Shown piece by piece: positions 18,606 through 28,064 of a stretch of DNA of 64,000 nucleotides. Within the stretch, counting starts at the first letter, position 1; each line of letters opens with the position of its first letter. The position numbers and the translations under genes were made by a program. The DNA lies in assembly GCA_964577315.1 (NCBI GenBank), contig CAZNYT010000001.1:1-64000 (forward strand), written 5' to 3'. Below the pieces are notes generated by a model. It made no database searches. It was not told the DNA's origin and saw nothing but the letters and a program-made list of their open reading frames with translations. Origin of the DNA: Desulfonatronospira sp964577315 (GTDB taxonomy: Bacteria; Desulfobacterota; Desulfovibrionia; Desulfovibrionales; Desulfonatronovibrionaceae).

Positions 18606-20396
18606 CTATCTCTGCGCTTGGTCCTGCTCAAAAAGGTGCTCGTATATGGATTTCACAACAGGACCGGCAGCTGAGCTCCCGGACCCGCCATGTTCCACCA
18701 ATGTTGCCACTGCATATCTTCTGTCCTTTCGTTCCGCAAAACTGATCATCCAGGCATGGTGTCTGAGCCAATAATCCACTGCTTCCAATTCATCTTCTTT
18801 ATGCCCGGGCATAAGGCTTACCACTTGAGCTGTTCCGGTCTTGCCACCCACTGTAATCTCCGGGATGCGCAGCCTGCGCGCGGTTCCGCTATCATCTTCC
18901 ACCGCACCTACCATGGCATCATAAATAAAATCCTTGGTTTCCTCCTTCCAAGGTAAGGGCTCAGGACCGATTTTCTCATCATCCAAAAACAGGCTGGGCT
19001 GGTACAAATATCCCCCGTTGGCTACAGCTCCTGCAAATCTGGCCATCTGCAAAGGAGTCACCTGAGTGAACCCCTGACCAATGGCCAGATTCAGGTCGTC
19101 CCCTCCCCTCCAGGCCTCGTTCACTCTATCTTTTTTCCATTCCCTGGTAGGTATTACACCCGAGCGTTCCTGAGGAAGACTTATCCCGGTTTGCTTGCCC
19201 AAACCACTGGCCACGGCAAAATCACTTATCTTATCCACTCCCAGTTTCTCACCTAGACGGTAAAAATAGGTATCGCAGGATTGCACCAAGGCCTCATGCA
19301 TATCTACATCCCCGTGATCGTGCCAGCATCGAAAGACTCTATTCCCTAGCCTGTACCTGCCTGTGCAGTTAATCTCTTCTTCCGGGTCAATATCTGCCTC
19401 TTCCAGGGCCAAAGCAGCCATAACCGGCTTGAACACAGATCCCGGGGGATAGGCATTTTGGATGCTGCGGTTAAGGAGGGGGTTATGGGGATTCTCCAAA
19501 AGATTCCTCCAATCTTCCCTGGAAACCCCAACAGGAAATTTATTGTTATCATAGCCAGGGGTACTGACCATAGCCAAGACCTGTCCGGTGTCAGCGTCCA
19601 TGACCACTGCTGCCCCAGCTTCACCCTGTAAAAGAGAATGAACATGGTCTTGCAACTCGAGATCGATGCTTAACTGTACGTCTTGCCCTGACTCTGGCTG
19701 AACAAGGACCTCCTCTCGCACCACTCTGCCCGAGGCATCCACTTCCTGCTTTTTTAACCCCTTGTTCCCACGGAGTGTTTTTTCTTTAACGTATTCCAGC
19801 CCCTGCTTGCCTACATTATCTCCCAAGCGCAGGTCCGAATCCCTCTCTAACGCTCTTTTGTCCGCCTTTCCCACATAGCCAAGAACATTGGACAGCACTT
19901 CTCCCTGGGGATATTTTCTTCTGGGCTGGACCACAATCTCCACTCCCGGCCAATAAGGAGCCTCTGTCTCTACCTTGGTTAGCACCTGATAAGATAGATT
20001 AGAAACCAAGATCTGATTCTCAAAGGAGGGCACCATACCTCGTCCCCGCTCAAATTTCTCCTGGATATCTTCCCGGGGTTTCCCAGTCCACTTGCTTATC
20101 TGATTTAAGGTTTGATCCAACTCCTCGATTTCCTCACGTACCACAGCCAGGCTGTAGGAAGGCTCGTTTATCGCCAAAAGCTCACCTTCCCGGTCCAGAA
20201 CCAAGCCCCTGGGAGCATGCACATGTTGCCTTCTCTCCAGGTTCTCCTGGGCCTTTTGAAAATAATAGTCCCCCTTGTAAACCTGCAGATACCAGAGTCG
20301 GACTGCAAAAGAGCAAAAAAGAACTGCAATTAGGAATAATAAAAAGTAAAATCCTAGTCTTTCACGTAACAGACCGTTTTCCTGGGATAGATTCAT
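18606..20396 (-). CDS. mrdA: Penicillin-binding protein 2 (transpeptidase)
   Basis: A 596-residue class B PBP with an N-terminal membrane helix (~12-35), a pedestal domain, and a transpeptidase domain with the three active-site motifs: SVFK (in PPGSVFKPVMAA, ~310), SCD (QSCDTYFYRLG) and KTG (VGGKTGTAQV, ~530). It crosslinks peptidoglycan made by RodA. The start overlaps the end of mreD by 35 bases. Confidence 0.96.
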   Translation of the reverse strand: MNLSQENGLLRERLGFYFLLFLIAVLFCSFAVRLWYLQVYKGDYYFQKAQENLERRQHVHAPRGLVLDREGELLAINEPSYSLAVVREEIEELDQTLNQISKWTGKPREDIQEKFERGRGMVPSFENQILVSNLSYQVLTKVETEAPYWPGVEIVVQPRRKYPQGEVLSNVLGYVGKADKRALERDSDLRLGDNVGKQGLEYVKEKTLRGNKGLKKQEVDASGRVVREEVLVQPESGQDVQLSIDLELQDHVHSLLQGEAGAAVVMDADTGQVLAMVSTPGYDNNKFPVGVSREDWRNLLENPHNPLLNRSIQNAYPPGSVFKPVMAALALEEADIDPEEEINCTGRYRLGNRVFRCWHDHGDVDMHEALVQSCDTYFYRLGEKLGVDKISDFAVASGLGKQTGISLPQERSGVIPTREWKKDRVNEAWRGGDDLNLAIGQGFTQVTPLQMARFAGAVANGGYLYQPSLFLDDEKIGPEPLPWKEETKDFIYDAMVGAVEDDSGTARRLRIPEITVGGKTGTAQVVSLMPGHKEDELEAVDYWLRHHAWMISFAERKDRRYAVATLVEHGGSGSSAAGPVVKSIYEHLFEQDQAQR

Positions 20397-20850
20397 TGTC
20401 CAACCATTTGTGGTAGGAATTGTAGGTTAGCATCCAGACCCCGAAATAGACTCCGAACTGGAGGAGAAAAATCTTAAAACCCATCTGGGCAGCCGGCGTC
20501 AAGTCCTGCAAAGGTGCCATGACTTGAACAAGTACCATCTTCAAGCCAGTCAAAAACAGTAAAAAAACAGCTGCAAAAAGTACATTCCTGACCTCGAAAA
20601 ACACTCTGGATAAATAAAAGAACAGGCCTCCCCCGGCATAAAAAAGGATGAAAACTCCGAAAGACAAATTGGCAGTACCTTCCTGAAGCAGCATCCACAC
20701 CACAGCTAGGCTAATAGCTGCATGCCAGGAACCCAACTGTAAAAGTACCACTAGCCCTGGAGTCAAAAAATCCATTCTAGGGAACAAATACTGCCCCCAT
20801 ACTGCTAACAAGGTATATAAGAACCAAAATAAAACCAGTTTTATCTGCAC
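20362..20850 (-). CDS. mreD: Rod shape-determining protein MreD
   Basis: A 162-residue membrane protein with about five hydrophobic helices. Sequence conservation in this family is low, so the call relies on size, helix pattern and position between mreC and mrdA. A GTG start at 20850 has GAGG seven bases upstream. It links MreC to the elongation complex. Confidence 0.82.
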   Translation of the reverse strand: MQIKLVLFWFLYTLLAVWGQYLFPRMDFLTPGLVVLLQLGSWHAAISLAVVWMLLQEGTANLSFGVFILFYAGGGLFFYLSRVFFEVRNVLFAAVFLLFLTGLKMVLVQVMAPLQDLTPAAQMGFKIFLLQFGVYFGVWMLTYNSYHKWLDNESIPGKRSVT

Positions 20851-20933
20851 TAGTGCCTCGGTCCAAGAAACCGAATCTTATACATAAAAACTATCCCGAA
20901 AGATTCTCATCGCAATGCCTGCAGACGCATCAG

Positions 20934-21839
20934 CTATCGCTCGCGATCTTCAAGCTCGGGACCAGACAACCCAGGGGATACTCCCTCAACACCGGAATAT
21001 TCCTCTTTCAGATGCCTTTGACGGCTCAGGACAAGGACTTCCTCCTTCCCTCTCAAAGAAAACAAGTCTGATGCTTCCACGATTTGAAACAGATGGATAT
21101 CCGAGCGCTTGACCCTGTCCACCTCGGCTACGGGCAATCCCTTGGGATAAATGCCTGCAGTGCCCGAGGTCTTGAGAATCTCTCCCTCTTTAAGTGGGGC
21201 GTTCAGCTCCACGTAGTATACATCCAGGGGTTGGTCATACCCCTGACCTGACAAGACTCCCTGAACCCGGGACTCGGAACTAATCACAGGTATCCTGCTA
21301 TTGGGATCGGTAAACAAAAGAACCGTGGAAAAATTAAGCCCAACCTTAAAAGTCCGCCCCACCACCCCTTCGGGTGTAATCACCGGCAAGTCTGACCTAA
21401 TGCCTTGGAGTTTACCCTTATCGATTACTATGGACTCCAACACCCCTAAGGGGCCATAATTCTGGGCAACAACCCTTGCCCCGCTGGTGGACCAGCCTTG
21501 GGGTGGGCGAAATCCCAAAAGTGATTCCAATCTCTTGGCAGCATCCGCTTTTTCGGACTGGATAGCCAGGTCCAGCTTCAAACGTTGCACTTCCTCCTTG
21601 AGGGCTTGATTTTCCTTGTGCACATCCACCAAGTGCACGTATCCCTCCCAGAGCTCCCTGGCATTCGTCTGCAGCCAAATTCCAGGCTTGAGGACCCAGC
21701 CCACGAATTCCAAGCCGGTATAAGCTGCCAACCGATCCAATGCTTCTGTGCGGGCATTGAAGGTATATAACCCCAAATACAGGGCTACAAAGATCAGGAA
21801 GTATCCGATGATCTTCTTGGAAGTCAGTTCGAGGCTAAT
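20934..21839 (-). CDS. mreC: Rod shape-determining protein MreC, probable ATT start
   Basis: About 301 residues: an N-terminal membrane helix (KKIIGYFLIFVALYLGLY), a coiled coil (HKENQALKEEVQRLKLDLA) and two beta domains with VVAQNYGPLGVLESIVIDKG and TSGTAGIYPKGLPVAEVD. The helix begins upstream of the first ATG/GTG/TTG in frame; extending it reaches only CTG (21827) and ATT (21839) before an in-frame stop. The ATT lies 8 bases after a perfect AAGGAGGT and overlaps the mreB stop by one base. The start is therefore an inference from the ribosome site and the need for a complete helix. Confidence 0.85.
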   Translation of the reverse strand: MSLELTSKKIIGYFLIFVALYLGLYTFNARTEALDRLAAYTGLEFVGWVLKPGIWLQTNARELWEGYVHLVDVHKENQALKEEVQRLKLDLAIQSEKADAAKRLESLLGFRPPQGWSTSGARVVAQNYGPLGVLESIVIDKGKLQGIRSDLPVITPEGVVGRTFKVGLNFSTVLLFTDPNSRIPVISSESRVQGVLSGQGYDQPLDVYYVELNAPLKEGEILKTSGTAGIYPKGLPVAEVDRVKRSDIHLFQIVEASDLFSLRGKEEVLVLSRQRHLKEEYSGVEGVSPGLSGPELEDRER

Positions 21840-22875
21840 CTATGGTTACCTCCTTGAGTACATCCAGATTGTCCAGGACTTTGCCCGAGCCCACCACTAC
21901 CGTGGACAAGGGCTCATCCACAACTGTTATGGGCAATGCGGTTTCATCCCGGAGCAATTTGTCCAACCCGGTTAGCAATGCCCCTCCGCCTGTTAGTACT
22001 ACGCCTCTATCCACAATGTCTGCAGCCAATTCCGGAGGTGTCTGCTCCAAGGCGATGCGAACGGACTGCACTATGCTGTCCACTTGCTCGGAAATAGCTT
22101 TGCGTACCTCTTCGGAAGTAATACTGATGTTCTGGGGAATTCCGGATACTAGATCCCGGCCCTTAACCACCATTTCCAACTCCTCATCATTGGGATAGGC
22201 AGAAGCGATCTTGTTCTTGATCAGTTCTGCGCTGCCTTCGCCGATAAGCATGTTGTACTTGCGCTTTACATGATGCCTGATGGCATCATCCATTTTATCG
22301 CCCCCCACACGTACGGAACGGCTATAAACTATGCCGGACAGGGAGATAACAGCCACTTCAGTGGTACCTCCCCCGATATCTACCACCATGTTGGAGGTGG
22401 GTTCGGTAATGGGCAAATTGGCACCGATAGCGGCTGCCATGGGCTCCTCTATAAGGTAAACCTCCCTGGCCCCGGCGCTTTGGGCGGATTCCTTTACAGC
22501 CCTTTTTTCCACCTGGGTGATCCCTGTGGGAACGCAAATAATTATTCTGGGGCGAACCAAGCGTCTACTGTTGTGAACCTTGGATATAAAGTGCCTCAGC
22601 ATGGCCTCGGTAACTTCAAAGTCAGCTATCACTCCCTCTTTCATGGGGCGGATTGGTGTAATATTGCCCGGGGTGCGGCCAAGCATCTTCTTGGCCTCCA
22701 AGCCCACTGCCAACACCTTGTTATTGCCGCGATAATCCCTTTTAACCGCCACCACCGAAGGCTCCTGCAGCAGAATACCTTTACCCTTGACATAGACACA
22801 GGTATTGGCTGTTCCCAAATCAATTGCCAAATCATTTGAAAAGGTTCCAAAAAAACGATCCATCATTTTAGGCAT
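21835..22875 (-). CDS. mreB: Rod shape-determining protein MreB (actin homologue)
   Basis: A 346-residue bacterial actin that orients wall synthesis under the inner membrane. The phosphate-1 segment DLAIDLGTANTCVYVKGKGI, the GGGTTEVAVISLSGIV phosphate-2 segment and the adenosine segment LTGGGALLTGLD are present. The ATG at 22875 follows GAGGAAATAT; a longer frame upstream lacks family similarity. It is the first gene of the mreB-mreC-mreD-mrdA-rodA-bactofilin run. Confidence 0.97.
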   Translation of the reverse strand: MPKMMDRFFGTFSNDLAIDLGTANTCVYVKGKGILLQEPSVVAVKRDYRGNNKVLAVGLEAKKMLGRTPGNITPIRPMKEGVIADFEVTEAMLRHFISKVHNSRRLVRPRIIICVPTGITQVEKRAVKESAQSAGAREVYLIEEPMAAAIGANLPITEPTSNMVVDIGGGTTEVAVISLSGIVYSRSVRVGGDKMDDAIRHHVKRKYNMLIGEGSAELIKNKIASAYPNDEELEMVVKGRDLVSGIPQNISITSEEVRKAISEQVDSIVQSVRIALEQTPPELAADIVDRGVVLTGGGALLTGLDKLLRDETALPITVVDEPLSTVVVGSGKVLDNLDVLKEVTID

Positions 22876-23045
22876 ATATTTCCTCGTTAAAGTATGTGCT
22901 TCGGCGTACAAAGCCCTGTTTTCACCGAAGGGTTGATATTTATACAAAAGTCAAGTCGCGGCTAAATAAACAAGCCCCAATTGACCCTGGACCCAAAATT
23001 CTTTATTATCTAATAGGCCAACTACAGACTAACTTACTCCAAAAC

Positions 23046-23200
23046 AACTATTCACCACATTCTACTAAAATATTCACCGGATCTTTTTGCGTACTTTTGC
23101 TGGGAGGCTCACCGGTCTCTTGGCGAGGCTTAAGGGGAAAGACGAGCCTAGAAAACGTGAGCCGGGCACGCGGCACGAAAAAAAGATTTGGTGAATAGTT
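23046..23200. repeat. Palindromic dispersed intergenic repeat, long copy
   Basis: A 155-base element with perfect 12-bp inverted ends (AACTATTCACCA at 23046-23057 with its complement at 23189-23200) and inner imperfect arms (ATCTTTTTGCG near 23081 with CACGAAAAAAAGAT near 23174). A 93-base copy lies at 58411-58503. It sits in the 539-base gap between mreB and the next gene; I see nothing else in that gap. No reading frame inside, so not an autonomous transposon. Confidence 0.75.
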
Positions 23201-23414
23201 ACCTCCAAAAAAGTATTTTGTACCATGCAGGAGTCTGATTAAAGGATCAGTATCAATTTTCGCTTATAGTACCAAGTCTGAACTCCAAAGAACCTATTCA
23301 TGAACTTAGGCCTTATGGACAAAGCAATAAAACTCCAAGCCTGATATTTACGACATAATTTATGCCAAATAGCAGATATTTGGCCAACAAGCAATATATC
23401 CGAGCTCTGTTTTT

Positions 23415-24338
23415 ATGAACCGCTATTACAAATTGTCGCATTATTGGAAGGACATTTTTCACAATCGGGTACAAAAAATCCCTTTGGATGCCGGCTTCAA
23501 TTGTCCCAACCGGGACGGCACGCTTTCCCGGCGGGGATGCATATTCTGCAATCCCCAGGGCTCGGGGAGTGGCCTAATGCAAAGCCAAGGCATGTCTTTG
23601 CGGGAACAATATCTGCTCTGGCGAGAAAAAATGGGCGCTAAATACAAGTCCCGTTTCTTCGCCGGGTATTTACAATCGTACAGCAACACCTATGGTCCCG
23701 TAGAAAAACTTGACCGTACCTTGGACGAGCTCCGGCATCTCCCTGATCTCAAGGTCCTTTCCCTGGGAACGAGGCCGGATTGCCTGGATTCTCAAAAGGC
23801 AGGCCTTTTGGCCTCCTTCCCCGCCAGGGAAATCTGGCTGGAACTGGGGCTGCAAAGCTCCAGGGACCGTACCCTGGAGCTGATCAACAGAGGACACAGC
23901 TCTGAGGATTTTGCTTTGGCCTGTAACAAGGCAGCAAGGCATGGAATAAATGTTTGCGCCCATGTAATAGCCGGACTGCCAGGAGAAGAGCTTCAGGATT
24001 TTTTGAGCACTATAGATTTTATAAATCAACTCCCTGTACGCGGAATTAAAATCCACAACCTGTATATCTGCAGCCAGACTATCCTGCATGAATGGTGGAA
24101 GCAAGGATTTTACACCCCGCTCAGCCTGGAGGTTTATGCGCACTGGAGCGCCCTGGCCCTGGCCAGGTTACGCCGGGATATAGTTGTACACAGGCTCACC
24201 GGGGATCCTTGGGGGGATGAATTAGTGGCTCCGGGCTGGTGCAGAGATAAAAACGCCGTATTACAAAAAATTCAAACCCATATGCAGGATCAGGAGCTGA
24301 CACAGGGACAACATTGCCCCATACCGCCCAGATATTGA
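23415..24338 (+). CDS. Radical SAM protein, YhcC/YtqA type
   Basis: A 307-residue radical SAM protein of the TIGR01212 type. The N-terminus VQKIPLDAGFNCPNRDGTLSRRGCIFCN contains the unusual cluster-binding spacing of this family, with the Cys residues at about 30, 42 and 45. Further family segments are YSNTYGP, GTRPDCL, LGLQS and HVIAGLPGE. The function of the family is not settled; tRNA or cofactor modification has been suggested. It is followed 103 bases later by truA, which hints at, but does not show, an RNA role. Confidence 0.85.
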   Translation: MNRYYKLSHYWKDIFHNRVQKIPLDAGFNCPNRDGTLSRRGCIFCNPQGSGSGLMQSQGMSLREQYLLWREKMGAKYKSRFFAGYLQSYSNTYGPVEKLDRTLDELRHLPDLKVLSLGTRPDCLDSQKAGLLASFPAREIWLELGLQSSRDRTLELINRGHSSEDFALACNKAARHGINVCAHVIAGLPGEELQDFLSTIDFINQLPVRGIKIHNLYICSQTILHEWWKQGFYTPLSLEVYAHWSALALARLRRDIVVHRLTGDPWGDELVAPGWCRDKNAVLQKIQTHMQDQELTQGQHCPIPPRY

Positions 24339-24441
24339 TGAACACGCAAAAAATGGTCCAGGAAAATCCAGCCCCAGAAAGTGCTGGGCAGACTACAGAC
24401 TACTTGATCACTGACTACCGCATTGGGAGGCTACCAATTTG

Positions 24442-25179
24442 ATGCGCTTGAAACTGACCCTGGCCTATAATGGCACTGAGTATAGAGGGTGGCAGAAACA
24501 GAAAAGAGAAGCCACAGTGCAGCAGGCCCTCCAAGAGGCTATAGCCAGAATCTGCAACCAGGAGATCCCTGTTCACGGATCGGGCAGGACAGATGCCGGA
24601 GCCCATGCCCGCGGACAGGTAGCCCATTTTGATCCTCCCCGGCGATCAAAAGACATACCTTGGCAAAAGGCCTTGAATGCAGTCTTGGATCCCTCCATAC
24701 AAGTGGTGAACTGCGAACAGGTATCCCCTGAATTCCATGCCCGTTTCTGGGCAAAATCCAAGCGGTACACTTACACTTTTTGGACAGAAAAAATGTTTGT
24801 GTACCCCGAGAGAAAAAACCACGTCTGGTCCGTGGGAACTATAGATCTGGTTGCCATGCGTGCAGCGTTTAATTATTTGAGGGGTAAGCACGATTTTAGT
24901 GCCTTCATGAATAAGGGCTCTGAAATTCAGGATCCTACTAGAAGCATTCTCGATATTGGATTCAAAAGAGGGTTCTTCCCTCAAGAGGCAGTCCTCTCCA
25001 TCAAGGCGGACGGCTTTCTGAAACAGATGGTTAGGAACATTGCCGGGGCTTTGTTGATGGTGGGGCGTAACAAGTTGGCACCCCGGGATATTGCAAGCCT
25101 ACTAAAAAGCAAAGACCGGGCCCAATCTCCGGCGACTGCCCCGGCGCGTGGCCTCTGCCTGGAAGAAGTTGAGTATTGA
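24442..25179 (+). CDS. truA: tRNA pseudouridine(38-40) synthase TruA
   Basis: A 245-residue enzyme that isomerises uridines 38-40 of the tRNA anticodon arm. The catalytic Asp is in GSGRTDAGAHARGQVAHF (~residues 50-67); other family segments are YNGTEYRGWQ and the C-terminal FLKQMVRNIAGALL. The ATG at 24442 lies 11 bases after GGGAGG. Confidence 0.94.
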   Translation: MRLKLTLAYNGTEYRGWQKQKREATVQQALQEAIARICNQEIPVHGSGRTDAGAHARGQVAHFDPPRRSKDIPWQKALNAVLDPSIQVVNCEQVSPEFHARFWAKSKRYTYTFWTEKMFVYPERKNHVWSVGTIDLVAMRAAFNYLRGKHDFSAFMNKGSEIQDPTRSILDIGFKRGFFPQEAVLSIKADGFLKQMVRNIAGALLMVGRNKLAPRDIASLLKSKDRAQSPATAPARGLCLEEVEY

Positions 25180-25490
25180 TTTGAACCTTTATTTTTGTTA
25201 GAGTAGTCTTACAAATAGATTCAAGTTATCTTTATAGTTTAGGTATTTGCTTTGGCCGAGGCTGAGATGGTTATAGGCTCTATTTTAATCCGGTTGCTCA
25301 ACTTAGGCCCATTTCAAGACTAGACAGGTTAAGTAACTTGGTAGAATGGCCGAAACATAAAGAGTGTTGCTTGCAAAGGCTGATAACCTATTTCATAAGA
25401 CCAGTTTTCCCTAAATATTTTTCCAGGCAACAAAGGGTTCAGGCGAGAACAGATTGACTTTTGGCCAAAAATTATTAGGCTAAATGTCGT
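25180..25490. other. Intergenic region before clpS, no gene seen
   Basis: A 311-base AT-rich stretch between truA and clpS. It has no convincing reading frame, tRNA or stem-loop terminator. It probably holds the promoter of the clpS operon, but no hexamer pair with good spacing stood out. Confidence 0.5.
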
Positions 25491-25805
25491 ATGAGTAAAG
25501 AACTTACCGGACCATTACCAACCCCAGGCATATCTACTGAGGAGCAGATCAAGGAACCTCAACGCTACAAGGTTCTTTTGCACAATGACGACTACACCAC
25601 CATGGAGTTTGTTGTCCACGTACTCAAGAAGGTATTTCACAAAACCGAATCTGAAGCTGTCCAGATCATGCTCCATGTCCACAATAATGGAATAGGTGTC
25701 TGCGGGATTTATACTGGAGAGGTGGCCGAAACCAAGGTTAGCATGGTTTCCCAGATGGCCAAGAAAGAGGGTTATCCCTTAAAATGCACAATGGAAGAGG
25801 TATAA
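25491..25805 (+). CDS. clpS: ATP-dependent Clp protease adaptor ClpS
   Basis: A 104-residue N-recognin that delivers proteins with destabilising N-terminal residues (Leu, Phe, Tyr, Trp) to ClpAP. The substrate-pocket signature YKVLLHNDDYTTMEFVV (Asn-Asp-Asp) is at residues ~25-42, with the His of VHNNG and the GVCGIYTGEVAE segment. It lies 3 bases upstream of clpA. Confidence 0.95.
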   Translation: MSKELTGPLPTPGISTEEQIKEPQRYKVLLHNDDYTTMEFVVHVLKKVFHKTESEAVQIMLHVHNNGIGVCGIYTGEVAETKVSMVSQMAKKEGYPLKCTMEEV

Positions 25806-25808
25806 TAA

Positions 25809-28064
25809 ATGCTTAGCAAAGAATTAGAAAGAATAATTGCCAGAGCCATACGTGAAGTCAAGGTAAGGCATCACGAGTACCTGACTTTGGAACATATTTT
25901 GTACGCCTATCTCTTGGATGAAAAGGGCAAGGAGGTTCTGTCCGACTGCGGGGCGGACCTTTTTAAACTAAAAAACCAGCTGGAGAGATTCTTTACGGAT
26001 CACATGGAGGTACTGCCTCCTACCGGAGACCGGGAAGTAGTTCAAACCATAGGTGTACAGCGGGTCATGCACAAGGCTCTGTCCCAGGTTCAGTCCGCGG
26101 GCAAAAACATGATCCAGGCTGGAGATCTGCTCGCGGCCATGTACGAGGAGGAAGAGGCCTTTGCTGTCTATTACCTTCAATCCCAAGGGGTTAGCCGCCT
26201 GGACATTTTGGAGTACATTTCCCACGGTATGGAGAAGGATCAACCTGGGTCTTCCTGTCCAGGATGCAAACCCAAGGACAAAGACAAGGAAAAAGAAAAG
26301 GAAAAGAACGAGCAAAGCTTTCTGGCCCAATATACCGTAGATTTGGTGGAAAAAGCCCAGCACAAGCTCATTGATCCCCTGGTGGGCCGGGAGGATGAAC
26401 TCAAGAGAGTGGTTCAGGTCCTTTTGCGGCGCAGGAAAAACAACCCCATATTTGTAGGCGATGCCGGGGTGGGCAAAACAGCTATGGCCGAGGGCCTGGC
26501 CCTGAAGATCGCCAACAAACAGGTTCCTGAAAGCTTTTTGGACACAAGGATATATGCCTTGGATATGGGTGCCCTGTTAGCTGGCACTAAGTTTCGAGGT
26601 GACTTTGAGACCAGACTGAAAGGGGTTATCAAGGAAGTTAAATCCGAACCCGGAGCAATACTGTTTATAGACGAAATCCACACCCTGGTGGGTGCCGGCG
26701 CCACCAGCGGCGGTTCCATGGATGCCTCCAATATCCTCAAGCCGGTCCTGGCTTCAGGAGAGATCCGCTGCATAGGCTCCACCACTTATGAAGAATACAA
26801 GAACCTTTTTGAAAAGGATAAAGCCTTGTCCCGCCGGTTTCAAAAAATAGAGTTGTCTGAGCCTACACCCAAGGAAAGCCTGGAAATCCTCAAGGGACTG
26901 AAGCCTTACTATGAGGAGTTTCATCACGTAAAATACATGCCCTCTGCCCTTAAAGCTGCAGTGGATCTTACAGATCGCTACATCAACGACCGCTACCTCC
27001 CGGACAAGGCCATCGATGTCCTGGATGAAGCCGGATCCATTTATGTCTTCTCCGAATCCAGCAAGTCCAAGAAACAAATTACCCCCAAAGACATCGAGGA
27101 TGTGGTTTCCAGAATAGCCAAAATCCCATCCAGTCAACTAACATCTTCGGACAAGGACAAGCTATTGGGCTTGGATTCCCAGCTCAAGGAAACCATATTC
27201 GGGCAGGAACAGGCCATAGATATTTTGGCCAAGGCCATCAAACGCTCAAGAGCGGGCCTAAGAGACGAGGACAAGACAGTGGGCAACTTCTTGCTCATCG
27301 GCCCTACTGGAGTGGGTAAAACCGAATTGGCCCGCCAAATGTCCCAGGTGATGGGGGTAAACTTCTTGCGCTTCGATATGAGCGAGTACATGGAAAAACA
27401 TGCCGTGGCCAGGCTGATCGGTGCCCCTCCTGGCTATGTGGGCTATGATCAGGGCGGCCTGTTAACCGAGTCCATCCGGAAGAACCCTTACAGCATCCTT
27501 CTTCTGGACGAGATTGAGAAGGCTCATCCGGATATGTTCAATATCCTGCTCCAAATCATGGACTATGCCACTCTTACGGACAATAGCGGGCGAAAGGCGG
27601 ATTTTCGCCACGTAACCCTGCTTATGACCTCCAACGCCGGGGCCAGAGAAATGGGTACTCCAAGCATCGGTTTTGCCCAGGAGGGCAAGGAGGATCTTAC
27701 CGCCAAAGGGATGAAGGCTGTAGAAAACATGTTCAGCCCGGAGTTCCGGAACAGATTGGACGCAATAATCCCCTTCAACCCCTTAACCCAGGAAATTATG
27801 CAGCAGATCGTGGACAAAAACGTGCGCGAGCTCAATAAACAACTGCAATCCAAAAAAGTTAGCGTGGAGCTATCTGACGAGGCCAGATCCTGGCTCGCGG
27901 ACAAGGGTTACGATCACACCTTTGGAGCCAGGCCCCTGGCAAGGCTTATCCAGGAACAGATCAAGGACCCCTTGGCGGAAAGGCTCTTGTACAACCAGGT
28001 AGACAAAAACCAAGTGATCCAAGTGGAAATTGATCCAAATAACGACCAGCTAATGCTGAAGTGA
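25809..28064 (+). CDS. clpA: ATP-dependent Clp protease ATP-binding subunit ClpA
   Basis: A 751-residue AAA+ unfoldase with an N-terminal Clp-N repeat domain (~1-150), a Lys/Glu-rich linker (KPKDKDKEKEKEKNE) and two AAA+ modules. Walker A loops are GDAGVGKTAM (~220) and GPTGVGKTEL (~500); Walker B segments are ILFIDEIHTL and ILLLDEIEKAHP. It feeds ClpP. Downstream it overlaps aat by 4 bases. Confidence 0.97.
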   Translation: MLSKELERIIARAIREVKVRHHEYLTLEHILYAYLLDEKGKEVLSDCGADLFKLKNQLERFFTDHMEVLPPTGDREVVQTIGVQRVMHKALSQVQSAGKNMIQAGDLLAAMYEEEEAFAVYYLQSQGVSRLDILEYISHGMEKDQPGSSCPGCKPKDKDKEKEKEKNEQSFLAQYTVDLVEKAQHKLIDPLVGREDELKRVVQVLLRRRKNNPIFVGDAGVGKTAMAEGLALKIANKQVPESFLDTRIYALDMGALLAGTKFRGDFETRLKGVIKEVKSEPGAILFIDEIHTLVGAGATSGGSMDASNILKPVLASGEIRCIGSTTYEEYKNLFEKDKALSRRFQKIELSEPTPKESLEILKGLKPYYEEFHHVKYMPSALKAAVDLTDRYINDRYLPDKAIDVLDEAGSIYVFSESSKSKKQITPKDIEDVVSRIAKIPSSQLTSSDKDKLLGLDSQLKETIFGQEQAIDILAKAIKRSRAGLRDEDKTVGNFLLIGPTGVGKTELARQMSQVMGVNFLRFDMSEYMEKHAVARLIGAPPGYVGYDQGGLLTESIRKNPYSILLLDEIEKAHPDMFNILLQIMDYATLTDNSGRKADFRHVTLLMTSNAGAREMGTPSIGFAQEGKEDLTAKGMKAVENMFSPEFRNRLDAIIPFNPLTQEIMQQIVDKNVRELNKQLQSKKVSVELSDEARSWLADKGYDHTFGARPLARLIQEQIKDPLAERLLYNQVDKNQVIQVEIDPNNDQLMLK

